Below, one piece after another: positions 22,716-32,388 of a DNA stretch of 64,000 nt. The stretch covers positions 69,424,856-69,488,855 of the forward strand of contig OY726572.1 in assembly GCA_963383645.1 (NCBI GenBank). The letters are read 5' to 3'. Both the position numbers and the translations under genes were made by a program. The notes under the pieces are model-generated. The model did no database searches, was not told where the DNA came from, and saw only the letters and a list, made by a program, of their open reading frames with translations. This DNA is from Muscardinus avellanarius. Lineage: Eukaryota; Chordata; Mammalia; Rodentia; Gliridae. Numbering within the stretch: position 1 is the first letter of the stretch; every line of letters begins with the position of its first letter.

Positions 22716-22920
22716 GGCATGGAGGTGCTTGCCTGTAATACTAGTACTTGGGAAGCTGAGATAGAACTGCCGGTTTGAGACCAGCCTCAACAACTGAGCC
22801 AGACTCTTGGCAACCTAGTATGATCTGGTTTCAAAACAAAACAAAACAATAAAAAAGGCTGGGGTTGTAGCTTGGAGGTGGAATGACCCTGGGTTCAATC
22901 TCCAGTACCAAAATAAATAA
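22716..22920 (+). mobile_element. B1-dID SINE
   Basis: Diverged start GGCATGGAGGTGCTTGCC; dID ends CTCCAGTACCAAAATAAAT. Confidence 0.9.
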
Positions 22921-22939
22921 ATAATTGGGACTCATGAGA

Positions 22940-23160
22940 GCCAGGCAATAGTGGCTTGGGATAAACTACTTGAGATAAACTGTCAAGGGAAAGCCCCCTG
23001 AGGAGGTGATATCTGACATGAGCCTTCTGGAAGAGGAAAAGGCAGCTGGAGACAGGGCCGGAGCATATTCCAGAGAGAAGAGAAGAAGAGCAAAGGCCCT
23101 TAGGTAGGAGCGAGCTAGGCAAAAATGCCTAAGCGTGAGTGCCTAGCACTGTGCTGGAGA
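22940..23160. mobile_element. Ancient dispersed repeat, family unassigned
   Basis: AAGCCCCCTGAGGAGGTGATATCTG, ATTCCAGAGAGAAG, GCAAAGGCCCTTAGG follow an order common in old mammalian repeats; I cannot name it securely. Similar material may continue at 24005-24077 and 24550-25080. Confidence 0.4.
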
Positions 23161-23239
23161 AAGTCTTACGGGATGGGATGGAGAGGGAGGCAGGAACCTT
23201 AAAGCTTTAGTGTTCTCTGTTAAGAGTTCAAATTTTTAT

Positions 23240-23240
<1 letters not shown>

Positions 23241-23277
<37 letters not shown>

Positions 23278-24001
23278 TACTGTGTCGCGTCCCTAGGGCT
23301 CTGACCAGCAGAGCCTAGGGAAGAAACACACGAACGCCGACTCTGTTGATGAAGCTCCTTCCTCTTTAATGCTCTCTCAACGCCCTCTCAGGTAAAAACA
23401 ACATCAGTCTTCTATCTCCTCCCTCATTACTCCACCAACCCTCCTCTGTGGCACTCTACGTCTCTGCTGCAGCACACACCGGTCACAGTGGTGGCTTTGT
23501 GAACATGTCCGTCCCAGCTCGGAGCCCGGAGCTGTCCGCCAAGGAACTGCTCTTCCTGTCCACCAACCCTCTTCTCTTCCCCGCTAGGGCATGCGCATTT
23601 TTAACCTTCTCCTTGGCGGGCAGGTGGTAGCACGAGGCGCTGCGTCACTAGTCATCCGTAAGGCGCCTGATAGGGCTCACTGCGCAGGCTCATGGCACCG
23701 CCAGCCTCGTGAGCCTCGTGACTTGGCTGCAAGCCCAGGCGCCATCTTGAGTCCACACTGGCAACAAGCCTGGGTGCCACCTCGGTCCAGCCCAGTGGGC
23801 CCCGACAATACTGGGGGTGGAACTCAAGGGCTTTTCTACCTCCGGGCTATACTCCCAGACCTATTTATACTTTATTTGGAAACAAGGTCTCATTAAGTTG
23901 CCGAGAGCCTTAGTTGCTGAGGCTGGCTTCGAACTTTTGCGATCCTCCTGTCTCAGCCTCCTAAACGCTGGGATTACAAGCATGCACCACCATGCCTGGC
24001 T
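23241..24001 (-). mobile_element. B1-dID SINE split by an LTR
   Basis: (GT)n at 23241-23276 and the first bases of dID (ATACTG) lie left of the LTR. The rest, GGGGGTGGAACTCAAGG to CCACCATGCCTGGC, lies at 23808-24001. Confidence 0.9.
23283..23807 (-). mobile_element. Solo LTR, IAP/ERVK-like (525 bp)
   Basis: On the minus strand it starts TGTCGGGGCCC and ends CGACA. Perfect 6-bp target duplication ATACTG at 23277-23282 and 23808-23813, as expected of class II retroviruses. Minus-strand landmarks: CAAGATGGCGCC early in U3, a TATA-like TTAAAAATGC (about 23605-23596), ATTAAA poly(A) signal (23370-23365). CpG-rich compared with its surroundings. No internal retroviral sequence next to it. Confidence 0.85.
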
Positions 24002-24077
24002 TTTATATTTTTATTCTAAGATTGGAAACCACCAAATGGCTTTGAGCCAGGGAAAGAGTTTAATTTGCATTTGATTT

Positions 24078-24284
24078 GTGTATGTGTATACTCCTAGTGA
24101 TTGTACCCAGGGAAGTTCTACCTCTGAGCTACACCTCCCGCCCTATTTAATTTTTAAATTTGAAACAGGATCTAAGTTGCTGAGGGCCTCAGTAAGTTGT
24201 TGAAGCTGGTCCAGAACCTGCCATCCTCCTATAGCAGCCTCCCAAGTACTGGGATTAAAACAGGCCTGCACTACCACACCCGGC
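24078..24284 (-). mobile_element. B1-dID SINE
   Basis: Diverged dID (CTAGTGATTGTACCC); B1 to CTACCACACCCGGC. Confidence 0.9.
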
Positions 24285-24311
24285 TGGTCTGCTCTTTAAA
24301 TAAGCATGTTG

Positions 24312-24498
24312 GCCGGGTGTGGTGGCGCACGCTTGTAATCCCCGCACTTGGGAGGCAGAGACAGGAGGATCGCGCAGGTTCGAAGCCAGCCGCGCGCGCT
24401 GGTTTAGGAGACCCTGTTTCCAAAATGAAAATGTAAAAAATAGGTCTGGGAGTGTAGCCCGGAGGTAGAAGGGCTTCCAGGAACCCCAGTACCACCAC

Positions 24499-24531
<33 letters not shown>
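24312..24531 (+). mobile_element. B1-dID SINE, young subfamily, perfect target duplication
   Basis: Flanked by AAATAAGCATGTTGG at 24298-24312 and 24532-24546 (15 bp, identical). Poly(A) of about 35. Intact B box GGTTCGAAGCC. Confidence 0.97.
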
Positions 24532-24536
<5 letters not shown>

Positions 24537-24549
24537 AGCATGTTGGCTC

Positions 24550-25080
24550 CTGAGTGAAGAAGAGGTTACAGGTGTCAGGGTGGAGGTGGGCAAGGATGGA
24601 AGCAGAGGGATGTGGTGATGTGATTCTGGCCAAGTCTCTGGAGGCTTGGCAAAGAAGTGTCCAATAGCATGGAGAGAAGCGGCCAGACTCTGATAGGTCA
24701 GATGACTGGACTCGAGGGTGCGTGTCAAGACAGCTGGGAAGGGAAAAGGTTTGGGGAGAAAAGTTGAGTGCAGCTTTACATCATTAAGTGTGTGATGCTG
24801 GCCACCTCGGTAGAGATGGCAAATGCCATGTAGAGAATAAGCCGGGAGCCCTGGGAGAGGTCCTTGCCGTGGATTTACTTTTATGAGTCACCTGCATGTA
24901 GATGATATAATAGTCACGGGGCTGGGAGGGTTCGCTCAGGGAGAGAATGTAACCAGATCAGAGTGTGGGGTGGAAGGTTGCCTTGGAATATTCCAGCACA
25001 TGCAGTTGAGAAAACTGGTGCCGAGGAGCCTGAGGAGTGAGGTTAGGGGTTAAGTGTCTGAGTGAAGCACTGGCTCTGAC
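24550..25080. mobile_element. Possible ancient dispersed repeat, family unassigned
   Basis: Segments such as GAGAAGCGGCCAGACTCTGATAGG and CTGGGAGAGGTCCTTGCCGTGG look like the continuation of the repeat at 22940; divergence is high. Confidence 0.35.
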
Positions 25081-25340
25081 TGGGCCAGAGAGGCGTGTCC
25101 AGGTGGCGGATGTGATCCACTGTCCCCAGCATCCCTGAGAGGTGGGGTAAGACGAGGGCAGGGATCCGAAGAGAGCACAAGATCGGCAGCATGTAGGTCA
25201 TCACGGTGACTAGGACCAATGCAGTTCAGACCCAGTACTGACCGGAGGGAAGGGAAGGAGTGGCGGGGATGTGTTTTGGCAGGGGGTACACAGCATTTGA
25301 TTTGGCAGAGAGGCTGCTCATGGATTTATTTTCCTGTTTA
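25081..25340. other. Unassigned sequence
   Basis: Nothing recognised. Confidence 0.4.
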
Positions 25341-25346
25341 TTTGAA

Positions 25347-25510
25347 TATGATTGAACCAGGGGCATTCTACCTTTGAGCTACCCCAGACCCCCTTTTTAT
25401 TTTGAAACAGGGCCTCACTAAGTTGCTGAGATTGTCCTCAAACCTGCAATCCTCCTGTCTCAGCCTCCCAAGTACTGGGATTACAGGTGTGTGTCACCAT
25501 ACCTGGCTCT
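25347..25510 (-). mobile_element. B1-dID SINE, dID end truncated
   Basis: Starts GATTGAACCAGGGGC, B1 to CACCATACCTGGC. Confidence 0.9.
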
Positions 25511-25944
25511 GTTTGTCTGTATATTCTTTTCTAACAGTGGCCATTCATTTCTTGTGTACTAATAATATCTTAGACATTGCAGGGACCATATATTGAGAGA
25601 AAGAGAAACCTCTGAGTTTCTCTCTCCCCCATCCAGGGGATGGGGGAGACTTTATCTTCCCTTTGCTGTGACCTCTCCAACCCCAGCCTTGCGGTTCTCC
25701 ACCCATCTCGTGTATGCTGAGGCCAGTGTTTCACCGCCAGCCTTTTTACCAATATAAGTAAATTTGGAGTCAGATGGGCCAGGCATTAACTGTGGCTGGA
25801 AATGTCTCAGCGTCAGTAAGCCACCCCACCCAATCTGCACACCTATTAGCCTCCCAGTTGAAACGAGGCTCCTTTCTCTCCTTGGACTCCCCTGACACCT
25901 AGAAAGGCAGGGTTTGAGAATGGGCGAGAGAAGAGATATCAAAG

Positions 25945-26112
25945 TCAGACTGACTTGGGTTGCTTTCTCCACCTGCCACTTTGAGCAAATCTCTCAACTC
26001 ACTGTGCCTCAGTCTCCTCATCTATAAAACCGGATAATGACACCCCCATCCTATCAGTAGTGTGAGGGACAGCTGGGCGGATTTTTGTAATGCCTTGACA
26101 GACAGTAAGCAG
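25945..26112 (+). mobile_element. MIR
   Basis: CTGACTTGGGTTGC, CCACTTTGAGCAAATC, GTGCCTCAGTCTCCTCATC and GCCTTGACAGACAGTAAGC match MIR in order. It lies just upstream of the CpG island. Confidence 0.8.
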
Positions 26113-26406
26113 CGGCTACTTCGCATCAGCGTTGCGCAGACCCATGGTGCCACAGAGGCGTGAACCGGGATGCTTCAGACATGTGGCCAGGGAGCCCCTC
26201 CTGTGATCCCCAGATACCAGACCGTGTGTCTCTCTCCGTACAGGGCATGTGCTGGTCCAGTGACTTGTCTTTCCAGTCGCCTCACATCCCCTGGGTCCGC
26301 GATCACGCGCCCCCCACCCGCGGACCAGCCTGACATTGCGGTGGCTCATGCGCCTTTGCGTCCCAGCTTCTTGCCACGGAGCACACGTCCCATCCCGGGC
26401 TCCGGG

Positions 26407-26415
26407 CCCGCCCCC
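26407..26415 (-). promoter_or_regulatory. GC box (Sp1/KLF type)
   Basis: The minus strand reads GGGGGCGGG, about 70 bp upstream of the inverted CCAAT box, inside the CpG island. Confidence 0.5.
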
Positions 26416-26486
26416 AGCCCCGGGCGCGCCACTCCAGCTCGGCGGCTCGGGTGTCTGAGCGGCCGCGCCCGCGGGCTGTGCGCGCT

Positions 26487-26492
26487 GATTGG
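26487..26492 (-). promoter_or_regulatory. Inverted CCAAT box (NF-Y/Y box)
   Basis: The plus strand reads GATTGG within CTGATTGGCTGAG, a good NF-Y site on the minus strand, about 100 bp upstream of the TATA-like element. Confidence 0.8.
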
Positions 26493-26499
26493 CTGAGCC

Positions 26500-26513
26500 G
26501 CGCCAGGGGGCGC
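26500..26513 (+). promoter_or_regulatory. CTCF-like core motif
   Basis: CCAGGGGGCGC (26503-26513) matches the right-hand core of the CTCF consensus. The bases to its left fit less well. It lies between the two CCAAT boxes. Confidence 0.35.
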
Positions 26514-26532
26514 ACACACCCTCCGGGCGCAG

Positions 26533-26537
26533 CCAAT
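26533..26537 (+). promoter_or_regulatory. CCAAT box
   Basis: AGCCAATGGG on the plus strand, about 50 bp upstream of the TATA-like element and 46 bp from the inverted CCAAT box; the pair is the expected NF-Y pair of the HK2 promoter. Confidence 0.8.
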
Positions 26538-26546
26538 GGGCGCGCG

Positions 26547-26553
26547 CGCGTCA
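26547..26553 (+). promoter_or_regulatory. CRE-type half site
   Basis: GCGCGTCA (TGACGCGC on the minus strand) carries a CGTCA half site 10 bp after the CCAAT box, where a cAMP response element is described in HK2. It is not a full palindromic TGACGTCA. Confidence 0.5.
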
Positions 26554-26586
26554 CCGACCCGGCGGCCCGCGAGCGGACAGCCCCTC

Positions 26587-26591
26587 AATAA
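26587..26591 (+). promoter_or_regulatory. AATAA TATA-like element
   Basis: CTCAATAAGCC is the only AT-rich stretch at a suitable place downstream of the CCAAT/CRE elements and would put initiation near 26615. Confidence 0.55.
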
Positions 26592-26605
26592 GCCACATTG
26601 TTGCA

Positions 26606-26615
26606 CCAAAATTGG
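26606..26615 (+). promoter_or_regulatory. CArG-type decamer (SRF consensus)
   Basis: CCAAAATTGG fits CC(A/T)6GG exactly and is palindrome-like. It also contains an inverted CCAAT on one strand. It lies at the expected start site. Binding is untested. Confidence 0.4.
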
Positions 26616-27012
26616 AGCGCTGGAGTCCCGGGCCACCGCTCGCTTCGCCGTGTCACCCAGCTAAGAAGGTCCGCGAGCCGGAGCCCGAGAGGTCCGATCG
26701 CCCTAGTGGAGTTGGTCTGCGTTTCTTCCCAAGTTGAGCCTTAGTGACCCTGAGGCTGAAGTTAGCGCTCTGACGTTGGGCAACCAGATACGTCGCCAGA
26801 AGTGATACTCAGGCGCCTGCCAGCAGCCGAGACTCCGAAGACACATTTCCAGACACACTTCTAGCCAGCGCCGTTAGCCTTGGGCGCCGCCGGGACTCCC
26901 CGCTCCCCGCCGGGCAGCCGAGCCCAGCCCAGGTACGAGGCGGAGGGACCCGACTCTCCGCTACGCGCCGCAGCCTCGCTCCTCCGAGTCGACCCCGTCT
27001 GGCCGCGGCAGG
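26616..27012 (+). other. HK2: HK2 presumed 5' untranslated leader
   Basis: About 400 nt between the inferred start site (25-30 nt after the AATAA element) and the ATG. It is GC-rich and has no ATG that I can see, so scanning should reach 27013 unhindered. A CRE-like half site TGACGTT sits at 26771-26777. The exact 5' end is inferred, not seen. Confidence 0.6.
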
Positions 27013-27075
27013 ATGATCGCCTCGCACATGATCGCCTGCCTCTTCACGGAGCTCAACCAGAACCAAGTGCAAAAA
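27013..27075 (+). CDS. HK2: Hexokinase 2, coding part of exon 1 (residues 1-21)
   Basis: HK2 phosphorylates glucose with ATP to glucose-6-phosphate, the first step of glycolysis, at the outer mitochondrial membrane bound to VDAC. This exon encodes the N-terminal mitochondrial-binding helix. It begins MIASHMIACLFTELN and ends at a lysine codon, AAA, directly before a consensus donor GTAAGT at 27076 (phase 0). From memory, mouse and rat HK2 have the same 21 residues, while human differs at several (for example Leu6, Leu7, Tyr9). The ATG is in good context (A at -3), I see no upstream ATG in the presumed leader, and the next exon continues the frame. The exon lies in a CpG island. Only the first 75 of about 917 residues are in the window. 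HK1 and GCK differ at the N-terminus, so the paralogue call is firm. Confidence 0.96.
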
Positions 27076-27081
27076 GTAAGT
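27073..27081 (+). promoter_or_regulatory. HK2 intron 1 splice donor
   Basis: AAA|GTAAGT is a near-consensus donor at the phase 0 end of exon 1. Confidence 0.9.
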
Positions 27082-27391
27082 GGGCCCGGCCCGGGCGGCT
27101 GGCTCGCTTCGGACAAAGTTGCGCGGTCTCCAGGAATCTCCTGGATCCGGCGGGCTCTCGCTGTCTTCTCACTCAGGGCTGGGGACTCGGGGGGAAAAAA
27201 AAAATCTGGGGAGCTAAGAAACTCCTGGGCGCGAGAAGCCACGTCTGCTGGGCACCCGCAGGCCGGTGCGCGCGTGCGAGGCGCCGGGCCCCCCCTCCCC
27301 GAGCCCCTGCGCGCTCCCGCTCCCCCACTACCCTTTTTTCCTCGTTTCTGGAGGGGCGGGTAACCCGGCACGTAGTCCGGGACCGCTGGGC

Positions 27392-27397
27392 CACGTG
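27392..27397 (+). promoter_or_regulatory. E-box CACGTG, first of a pair
   Basis: Canonical MYC/USF/ChREBP palindrome about 320 bp into intron 1 within the CpG island. ACGTG is also the core of a hypoxia response element. Intron 1 of HK2 is reported to bind MYC and HIF-1. Confidence 0.55.
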
Positions 27398-27436
27398 GGA
27401 GGAGCCCACCTTCTGCAGCCCGAGTTCCGGCGAGAG

Positions 27437-27442
27437 CACGTG
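27437..27442 (+). promoter_or_regulatory. E-box CACGTG, second of a pair
   Basis: Second canonical CACGTG, starting 45 bp after the first. The sequence around it is GAGCACGTGGGGC. Confidence 0.55.
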
Positions 27443-28075
27443 GGGCGAATTGTAGCTGGGGGAGGAGGCTCCGTGGCCGCGTGGAGCCGCCGGGGGCCTC
27501 CGGCGCTTACTGACTCCTTCAGGAGGCGCAGGGTTCCCCACGCAGCTGCTCCCCGCCCTGCGGAGGTGTAGCAGAGGAAAAGCCGGCCCGGGAAGGAGCG
27601 GGAAAGGGCGCCGAGGAACCACCCGCCGCGCCCCCTCCCCGGAACTGAGGTGCCCGGAACTGAGGCTCGGCGAGGGGGCGCACTCCCGCGCAGATCTGCT
27701 GGGGCCGCCGGCCCGCCTCCGAGTGGGGGGGGGGCGGCCGCCTCCGAGTAGGGGGCGGACTTTGGGTGTTGCTTTTTGATTTGCCCTTAAAAGTTGCAAG
27801 AAACTCGCTGCTGGGTTTCTTGAGATTTCTGCCATTCCGAAAATGAACTTTGGCCTGCGCCTGGCCTAGATGCGTCGGTGCCCACCTCGCTCCGCGCAGT
27901 CCCTGGAAAGCGAGGTGCGGTCGCGGCTGGCCCGGTCATTTACATAAGAAAGAGCCCCCGGCGCTGCCGCGAGCCTCCCTCTCCCAGCCTCGGGGTGTGG
28001 AGGTGGGGGTGGGTCGGGGCCAGCCTGGGAGCGCTCTCACTCCGGGGAGAATTGAGTTTCTGGAATACCCGGGAT

Positions 28076-29425
28076 TAAAGGCTTGGCTATTGGCCTGAGG
28101 CCTTGGCTAGGTTTTGGGAGAGGGGATGGTCAAGAGAGGGACGGTGGAAGGGTTGTTTTAGATCTGTGAGGCAAAGGCTGAGCGTTGCTCAATTGCATAC
28201 TTGAAGTTTCAGTGAAGTGGGGAACACACTTTAGACAAAATCCCTTGCCATCTTTCATCGGGGCGACCTGCCCACATCCCCATTCCGGCCGTCCTGAGGG
28301 CATAGGAGAAGATGACAGGTTATAATCTTGATGTTCTCAGAGCCAGGGCCAGTGAACCTCGGACAGGTGGGGGGAGCAGAGGCATTGGTTTAGTTGGGTT
28401 TTACTCGGCTGGAAAATCGCTGTTACTCTCTGGCCCCTCCTCGGCCTTACTTCAGTTTATTTAAAAACGTGTCTTTGAGCTGGCAGGAACTCCGTGTGGT
28501 AACTCCTGTAGGCTTCCTTGCCCAAGATGGAGGGAGTTAACTCTGGGGAGAAGACTCTCACCTCTTGGCAGGTCCTAAAACACAAAGTGGAGGGTCATTA
28601 ATCCCAGGAGGTCTCAGTTGGGCACTCCAGGGTATCTGAGTTCTTTTACAAGCTTACTCTGCCCCAGTCTGGAGGAGGCTAGGTCTGGACTCCTGGAATG
28701 ATGCCACTGATGGGGCCTGGAATCAAGGTCATCTCCTGGGTTGCAGAGTAGAAAGAGCGGTAGCCAGGTGATCTGGAAGTGAGTTCTCTATCTCTTTCTT
28801 GTGGTTTACTCCCCATGGGACCTTGAACCGCTTTGAACTTCCTATGTCTCTCTGTAAGACCCAGATGATGCAGCCTTGTCCACTCTATGGGCTTGTGATG
28901 ATTACACATCACAATGTGAAAACACCTGTCCCGTGGGCTTTTCTACACCTTGCAGCCTGTGGAATATCCCGGAAGACATCTGGGTGTGTTTCCCCTAAGT
29001 TACCAACTGGGGCAGAACCGATTGAGTCCTTTAATCACCAGGTGTCAGATTGAGGATTCTGACTCCCCAGCTTGGGTGAGCAGAGCTGCCTTAGGTGAGC
29101 AAAGCTATTTCATTTCATTTCATCTACCATTAAGTAAGGAGTGAGAGGAGTATCGGAGAGGATGAGCTGATGGAAGGAAGAATTAGGAGAGAAGAATGAA
29201 GTTTTGAGTTGAATTTTAGAGTCTCACAAAGGACTCGATTTGGGCTTTGCTGATCACCTGCTCAGACCTGCCCCACGGGCAGCACTTGTCTCCAGTGGAC
29301 AAGCCCACAATTCTGTGGGATTAGGATGAGAGTAAGAGTTATTTGCTCACTTTTGCTGATTTAAACCTTAGCACTCAAGAATAAACACAAAGCATCTAGT
29401 GTGTGCCTGGTATCATTCTAAACTC

Positions 29426-29427
<2 letters not shown>
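28076..29427. other. Unique part of HK2 intron 1 downstream of the CpG island
   Basis: About 1.35 kb free of SINEs, a common sign of promoter-proximal regulatory sequence. I see no exon. Confidence 0.5.

Positions 29428-29429
<2 letters not shown>

Positions 29430-29473
<44 letters not shown>
29430..29473. repeat. (GT)n microsatellite
   Basis: Perfect run at the tail side of the next SINE. Confidence 0.97.
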
Positions 29474-29476
<3 letters not shown>

Positions 29477-29531
29477 TACTGGAGATAGAACCCAAGGGCA
29501 TTCTATCTCCAAACTATACCCCCCCCAGCCC

Positions 29532-29543
<12 letters not shown>
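29474..29543 (-). mobile_element. dID half of a SINE
   Basis: GGTACTGGAGATAGAACCC to CCCCAGCCC, ending in poly(T) where another SINE is inserted. Confidence 0.85.
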
Positions 29544-29571
<28 letters not shown>

Positions 29572-29771
29572 GGTACTGAGGATGGAACCCAGGGGGATTC
29601 TATCTCTGAGTGACACCCCCAGGCCTATTTTTTATTCTTTATTTTGAAACAGAGTCTCACTGAGTTGCACAGGGACTTACTAAGTAGCTGAGGCTGTCGG
29701 TAAACTATGATCCTCCTGTCTCAGCCTCCCGAATGCTGGGATTATAAGTGTGTGCCATCATGCCTGGCTCC
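29544..29771 (-). mobile_element. B1-dID SINE, nested
   Basis: Poly(T), GCGGTACTGAGGATGG, B1 to CATCATGCCTGGC. Confidence 0.9.
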
Positions 29772-29789
29772 CCGAACCCTATTTATTTT

Positions 29790-29988
29790 ATTTTATTTTA
29801 TTTTTTTTGCAGTACTGCGGATGGAGCCCAGGGGGATTCTACCTCCGAGTGTGACACCCCCAGCCCTATTTTTTTATTCTTTATTTTGAAACAGGGTCTC
29901 ACTGAGTTGCAAAGGGCCTAAGGAGTAGCTGAGGCTGTCCTCGAACCGCGATCCTCTGGTCTCAGCCTTCCTAATTCTGGGATTACAA
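29790..29988 (-). mobile_element. B1-dID SINE, B1 end truncated
   Basis: GCAGTACTGCGGATGG start. B1 stops at GGGATTACAA. Confidence 0.9.
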
Positions 29989-30044
29989 CATTCTAAGCTT
30001 TTCACGTAGGTTAGGGTAGTAACATGTTATGAACCCAAGAGAAG

Positions 30045-30135
30045 AGTGCTGATTTTATGAGCATCCCTTTTTTATTGATGGGGAACTGAGGCACAGGGTA
30101 ACTTGCCCAAGGTCACTATCTTTTGTAAGAGCACC
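30045..30135 (-). mobile_element. MIR fragment
   Basis: GGGGAACTGAGGCACAGGG and AACTTGCCCAAGGTCAC are the MIR core on the minus strand. Confidence 0.75.
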
Positions 30136-30140
30136 ATGTT

Positions 30141-31470
30141 CTTGACCACTTGCTTGCCTACCTCTGGAGGACATGAGCGGTGGTTTAGCTCACACCTGTG
30201 TCCATGCATGGATGCTCAGAGCATCTCCACCCAGTGAGTGCAAAAGTGGAACTAGTTCTCCCATCGGGTTGATCAATGGCGCCAGTACCCACTGGCCGTT
30301 TCCTTTGGGAGCCCCGATTCCTTTTTACCTACTTTCCTTTCTGACTGCTACACCTTTGCCAACTGGTCTGTGGGTTACTTCGGAAGCCTCCTGAAGATTT
30401 CCCCATTTCTCTTCTTTCTGGAACTGGACTGGATTGTTTCAGAAGCTTCCCACAACTCTTGTTTTGGCTATTGCATGCTCCCTGACCCTTTCTCTCATCG
30501 CAGCCCCTTCTTCCCCTCCATCTTTTCATTCCCCAAAGACTTACTTGAGTTGCCATTCCCCTGTCATGCCCTCTCACAGCAGGCCTTTCTGTCTGTGCCC
30601 TTTACTGGCCCTGAACACAGTTTGCCTTTTCTCTGTTTAATGCCTTTCAGTACAAATGCTGCCCCCTCTTTCTGCCGTCTCCCCCTCCTGTGTGTCCCTG
30701 TTGCTGCCCTTGAAACATTCCTGGCAATTGCTTCATTTCTACCATACCTGAGACACTAAGTTCTTCCCTCATAGCAGGGAGAATCCTGGCCCTCAAATTT
30801 TGTCACCATGGTTTCCGGCCATTGATGAGATGGTCAGGAAGAGCAAGAATGAAAAAGGGACCTTCACGGAGAAAGCAGCAGAGTGAGGGCTGGACCCTTA
30901 GAGAATAAGGCTGTGGCCACCCAGGCAGGGCCGGAAGCTGACCCTGACTGGGAGAGGGAGGGGCATTTTCTGTCCTCCACAATCTAGCTTTTTATGTCTG
31001 GAGAAACAGAAGATTAATTTTACAGAGGTAAATAAATATACACGATACAAGATTTTTGGCTCCTAGGAATTATGATAGACATTGTTTTACTACAGATACA
31101 CTGGTAACATATTTAATACCAATCCTGGAATACACAGAGCTTACTTAGGCTCCTTGCTGTCTGAGTAAGGGGGCCACCTTCCATTCTGGACTTGAGAGGA
31201 GTATCTGAGAAGCAAGATGATTCAGAAGGTCCTAAGTCAAGACTGACAAGGAATTAAATTTTCAAGCCCCTCTGGATGCCGTGTAGGAAACAAACTGAGA
31301 CAGTTATCTGGAGAGATAAGGCTCTAGGAAGAGATAATTTATGTCCACAGAAGCCTAGAGTGAGTGTCACCATGGATTGGTGAGTTTAGAGACCTCAAGG
31401 AAACCCTGATGCATTCTGGACACCTTCCAAGTGCCATTAACCTCCAAAGAAGGGATTAAAGTCATGGAGG
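30141..31470. other. Unassigned intron 1 sequence
   Basis: C/T-rich to 30780 (possibly a worn L2), then mixed. Open frames lack domains. Confidence 0.4.
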
Positions 31471-31471
31471 G

Positions 31472-31655
31472 AACCAGCCAGGTGGCACACGTCTGTAATC
31501 CCAGTATTTGGCAGGTTGAAACAGGAGGATCGCTGATTCCAAGTCAGTGTGTTATAATTTAGCCAGATCCTGTTTCAGAATCAAATAGGCCTAGGGGTGT
31601 AGCTAAGAGGTAAAACACCCCCCTCTCCAGGTTCAATTCCCACTGACCCCCCATA
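31472..31655 (+). mobile_element. B1-dID SINE
   Basis: AGCCAGGTGGCACACGTC start; B1 middle shortened, dID present. Confidence 0.85.
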
Positions 31656-31659
31656 TAGA

Positions 31660-32385
31660 CAGAGGTGGTGGGAATAAACTACTGATGAAAACCTTAACAA
31701 GATTATTTTTGACAAGGTTGACTGTGGCTGGGTTAACTGTCTTCCGCAGGTACAATGTGTTACTTGTTCTATTTGTAACTTCTTAGTATCCTAAATACTG
31801 TCCTGCCTAGGAGGGAATTTATGGTAGAAATACTTTGTAGCTTTTGCTAACCATCCATTAGTTTTGTATTGCCCAAATCCTATTTCAGACAACACTAAGA
31901 AGCACTTTTTTTCTTTATCCTTGAATGAATGAATACTCTCTGAGGCTGCTTAGCCAAAGTCAACATTTTTTTTTTTTAATCTCTTTTCAGAGTTGAACTT
32001 TTCTAGCACCCCAAGAGTTTGGGGCTAGTTGGCGACTTCTTTTCCAGAGGGAATCAGAGCAACATGAAATGCATGGTTAAGATGTGGCAGCTGAGTAGGA
32101 GATCTGATATGCCAAAAAATCTTGGCCCCAGAAAATGAGCTTCCTTTGTTCAGATACTTCCTGTTCAAAAGACCAACTCTTGATAAGAGGTTCCTCATTA
32201 TCATTGTGGAGTTTTGAAGTCAGCAGGTTTGGTTTGTTTTCTAACTCTGTGTGCTGTCTATCTTTGCCATTTCAAAGCAGTAGGGGTGGGACGTGGCAAG
32301 TCACATCCCGGAGTTTATTGGATGCTTCCAGCTGGCACCACGCGTACTCGCATACTTGCGCTGGAGGGGCCACTGCCACTTACTT
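31660..32385. other. Unassigned intron 1 sequence
   Basis: Nothing recognised. Confidence 0.4.
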
Positions 32386-32388
32386 CTA

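Larger units (their letters stand above)
26480..26615 (+). promoter_or_regulatory. HK2: HK2 core promoter
   Basis: In order along about 130 bp: inverted CCAAT (26487-26492), CTCF-like core (26500-26513), CCAAT (26533-26537), CRE half site CGTCA (26549-26553), AATAA TATA-like element (26587-26591), CArG-type decamer (26606-26615). Published work on the mammalian HK2 basal promoter names a CRE, a CCAAT box and an inverted CCAAT (Y) box, expected to bind CREB/ATF and NF-Y. That the same elements lie upstream of this ATG supports the call. Confidence 0.85.
26275..28075. other. CpG island spanning HK2 promoter, exon 1 and start of intron 1
   Basis: CpG density and GC content are far above the rest of the window, with runs such as GCGCGCGCG, and drop after about 28075. 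No interspersed repeat lies inside it. Long open frames here on both strands come from the lack of AT-rich stop codons. Confidence 0.9.

Noticed and set aside
27173..27835. 220-residue open frame on the minus strand and 191-residue frame at 26880-27455 on the plus strand
   Set aside because: Both lie in the CpG island, where stop codons are rare. They are Arg/Pro/Ala-rich, have no recognisable domain, and overlap exon 1 and its splice donor.
30141..30790. Processed pseudogene
   Set aside because: The C/T-rich frames (129 residues at 30370) resemble no protein that I know, and there is no poly(A) tail or target duplication.
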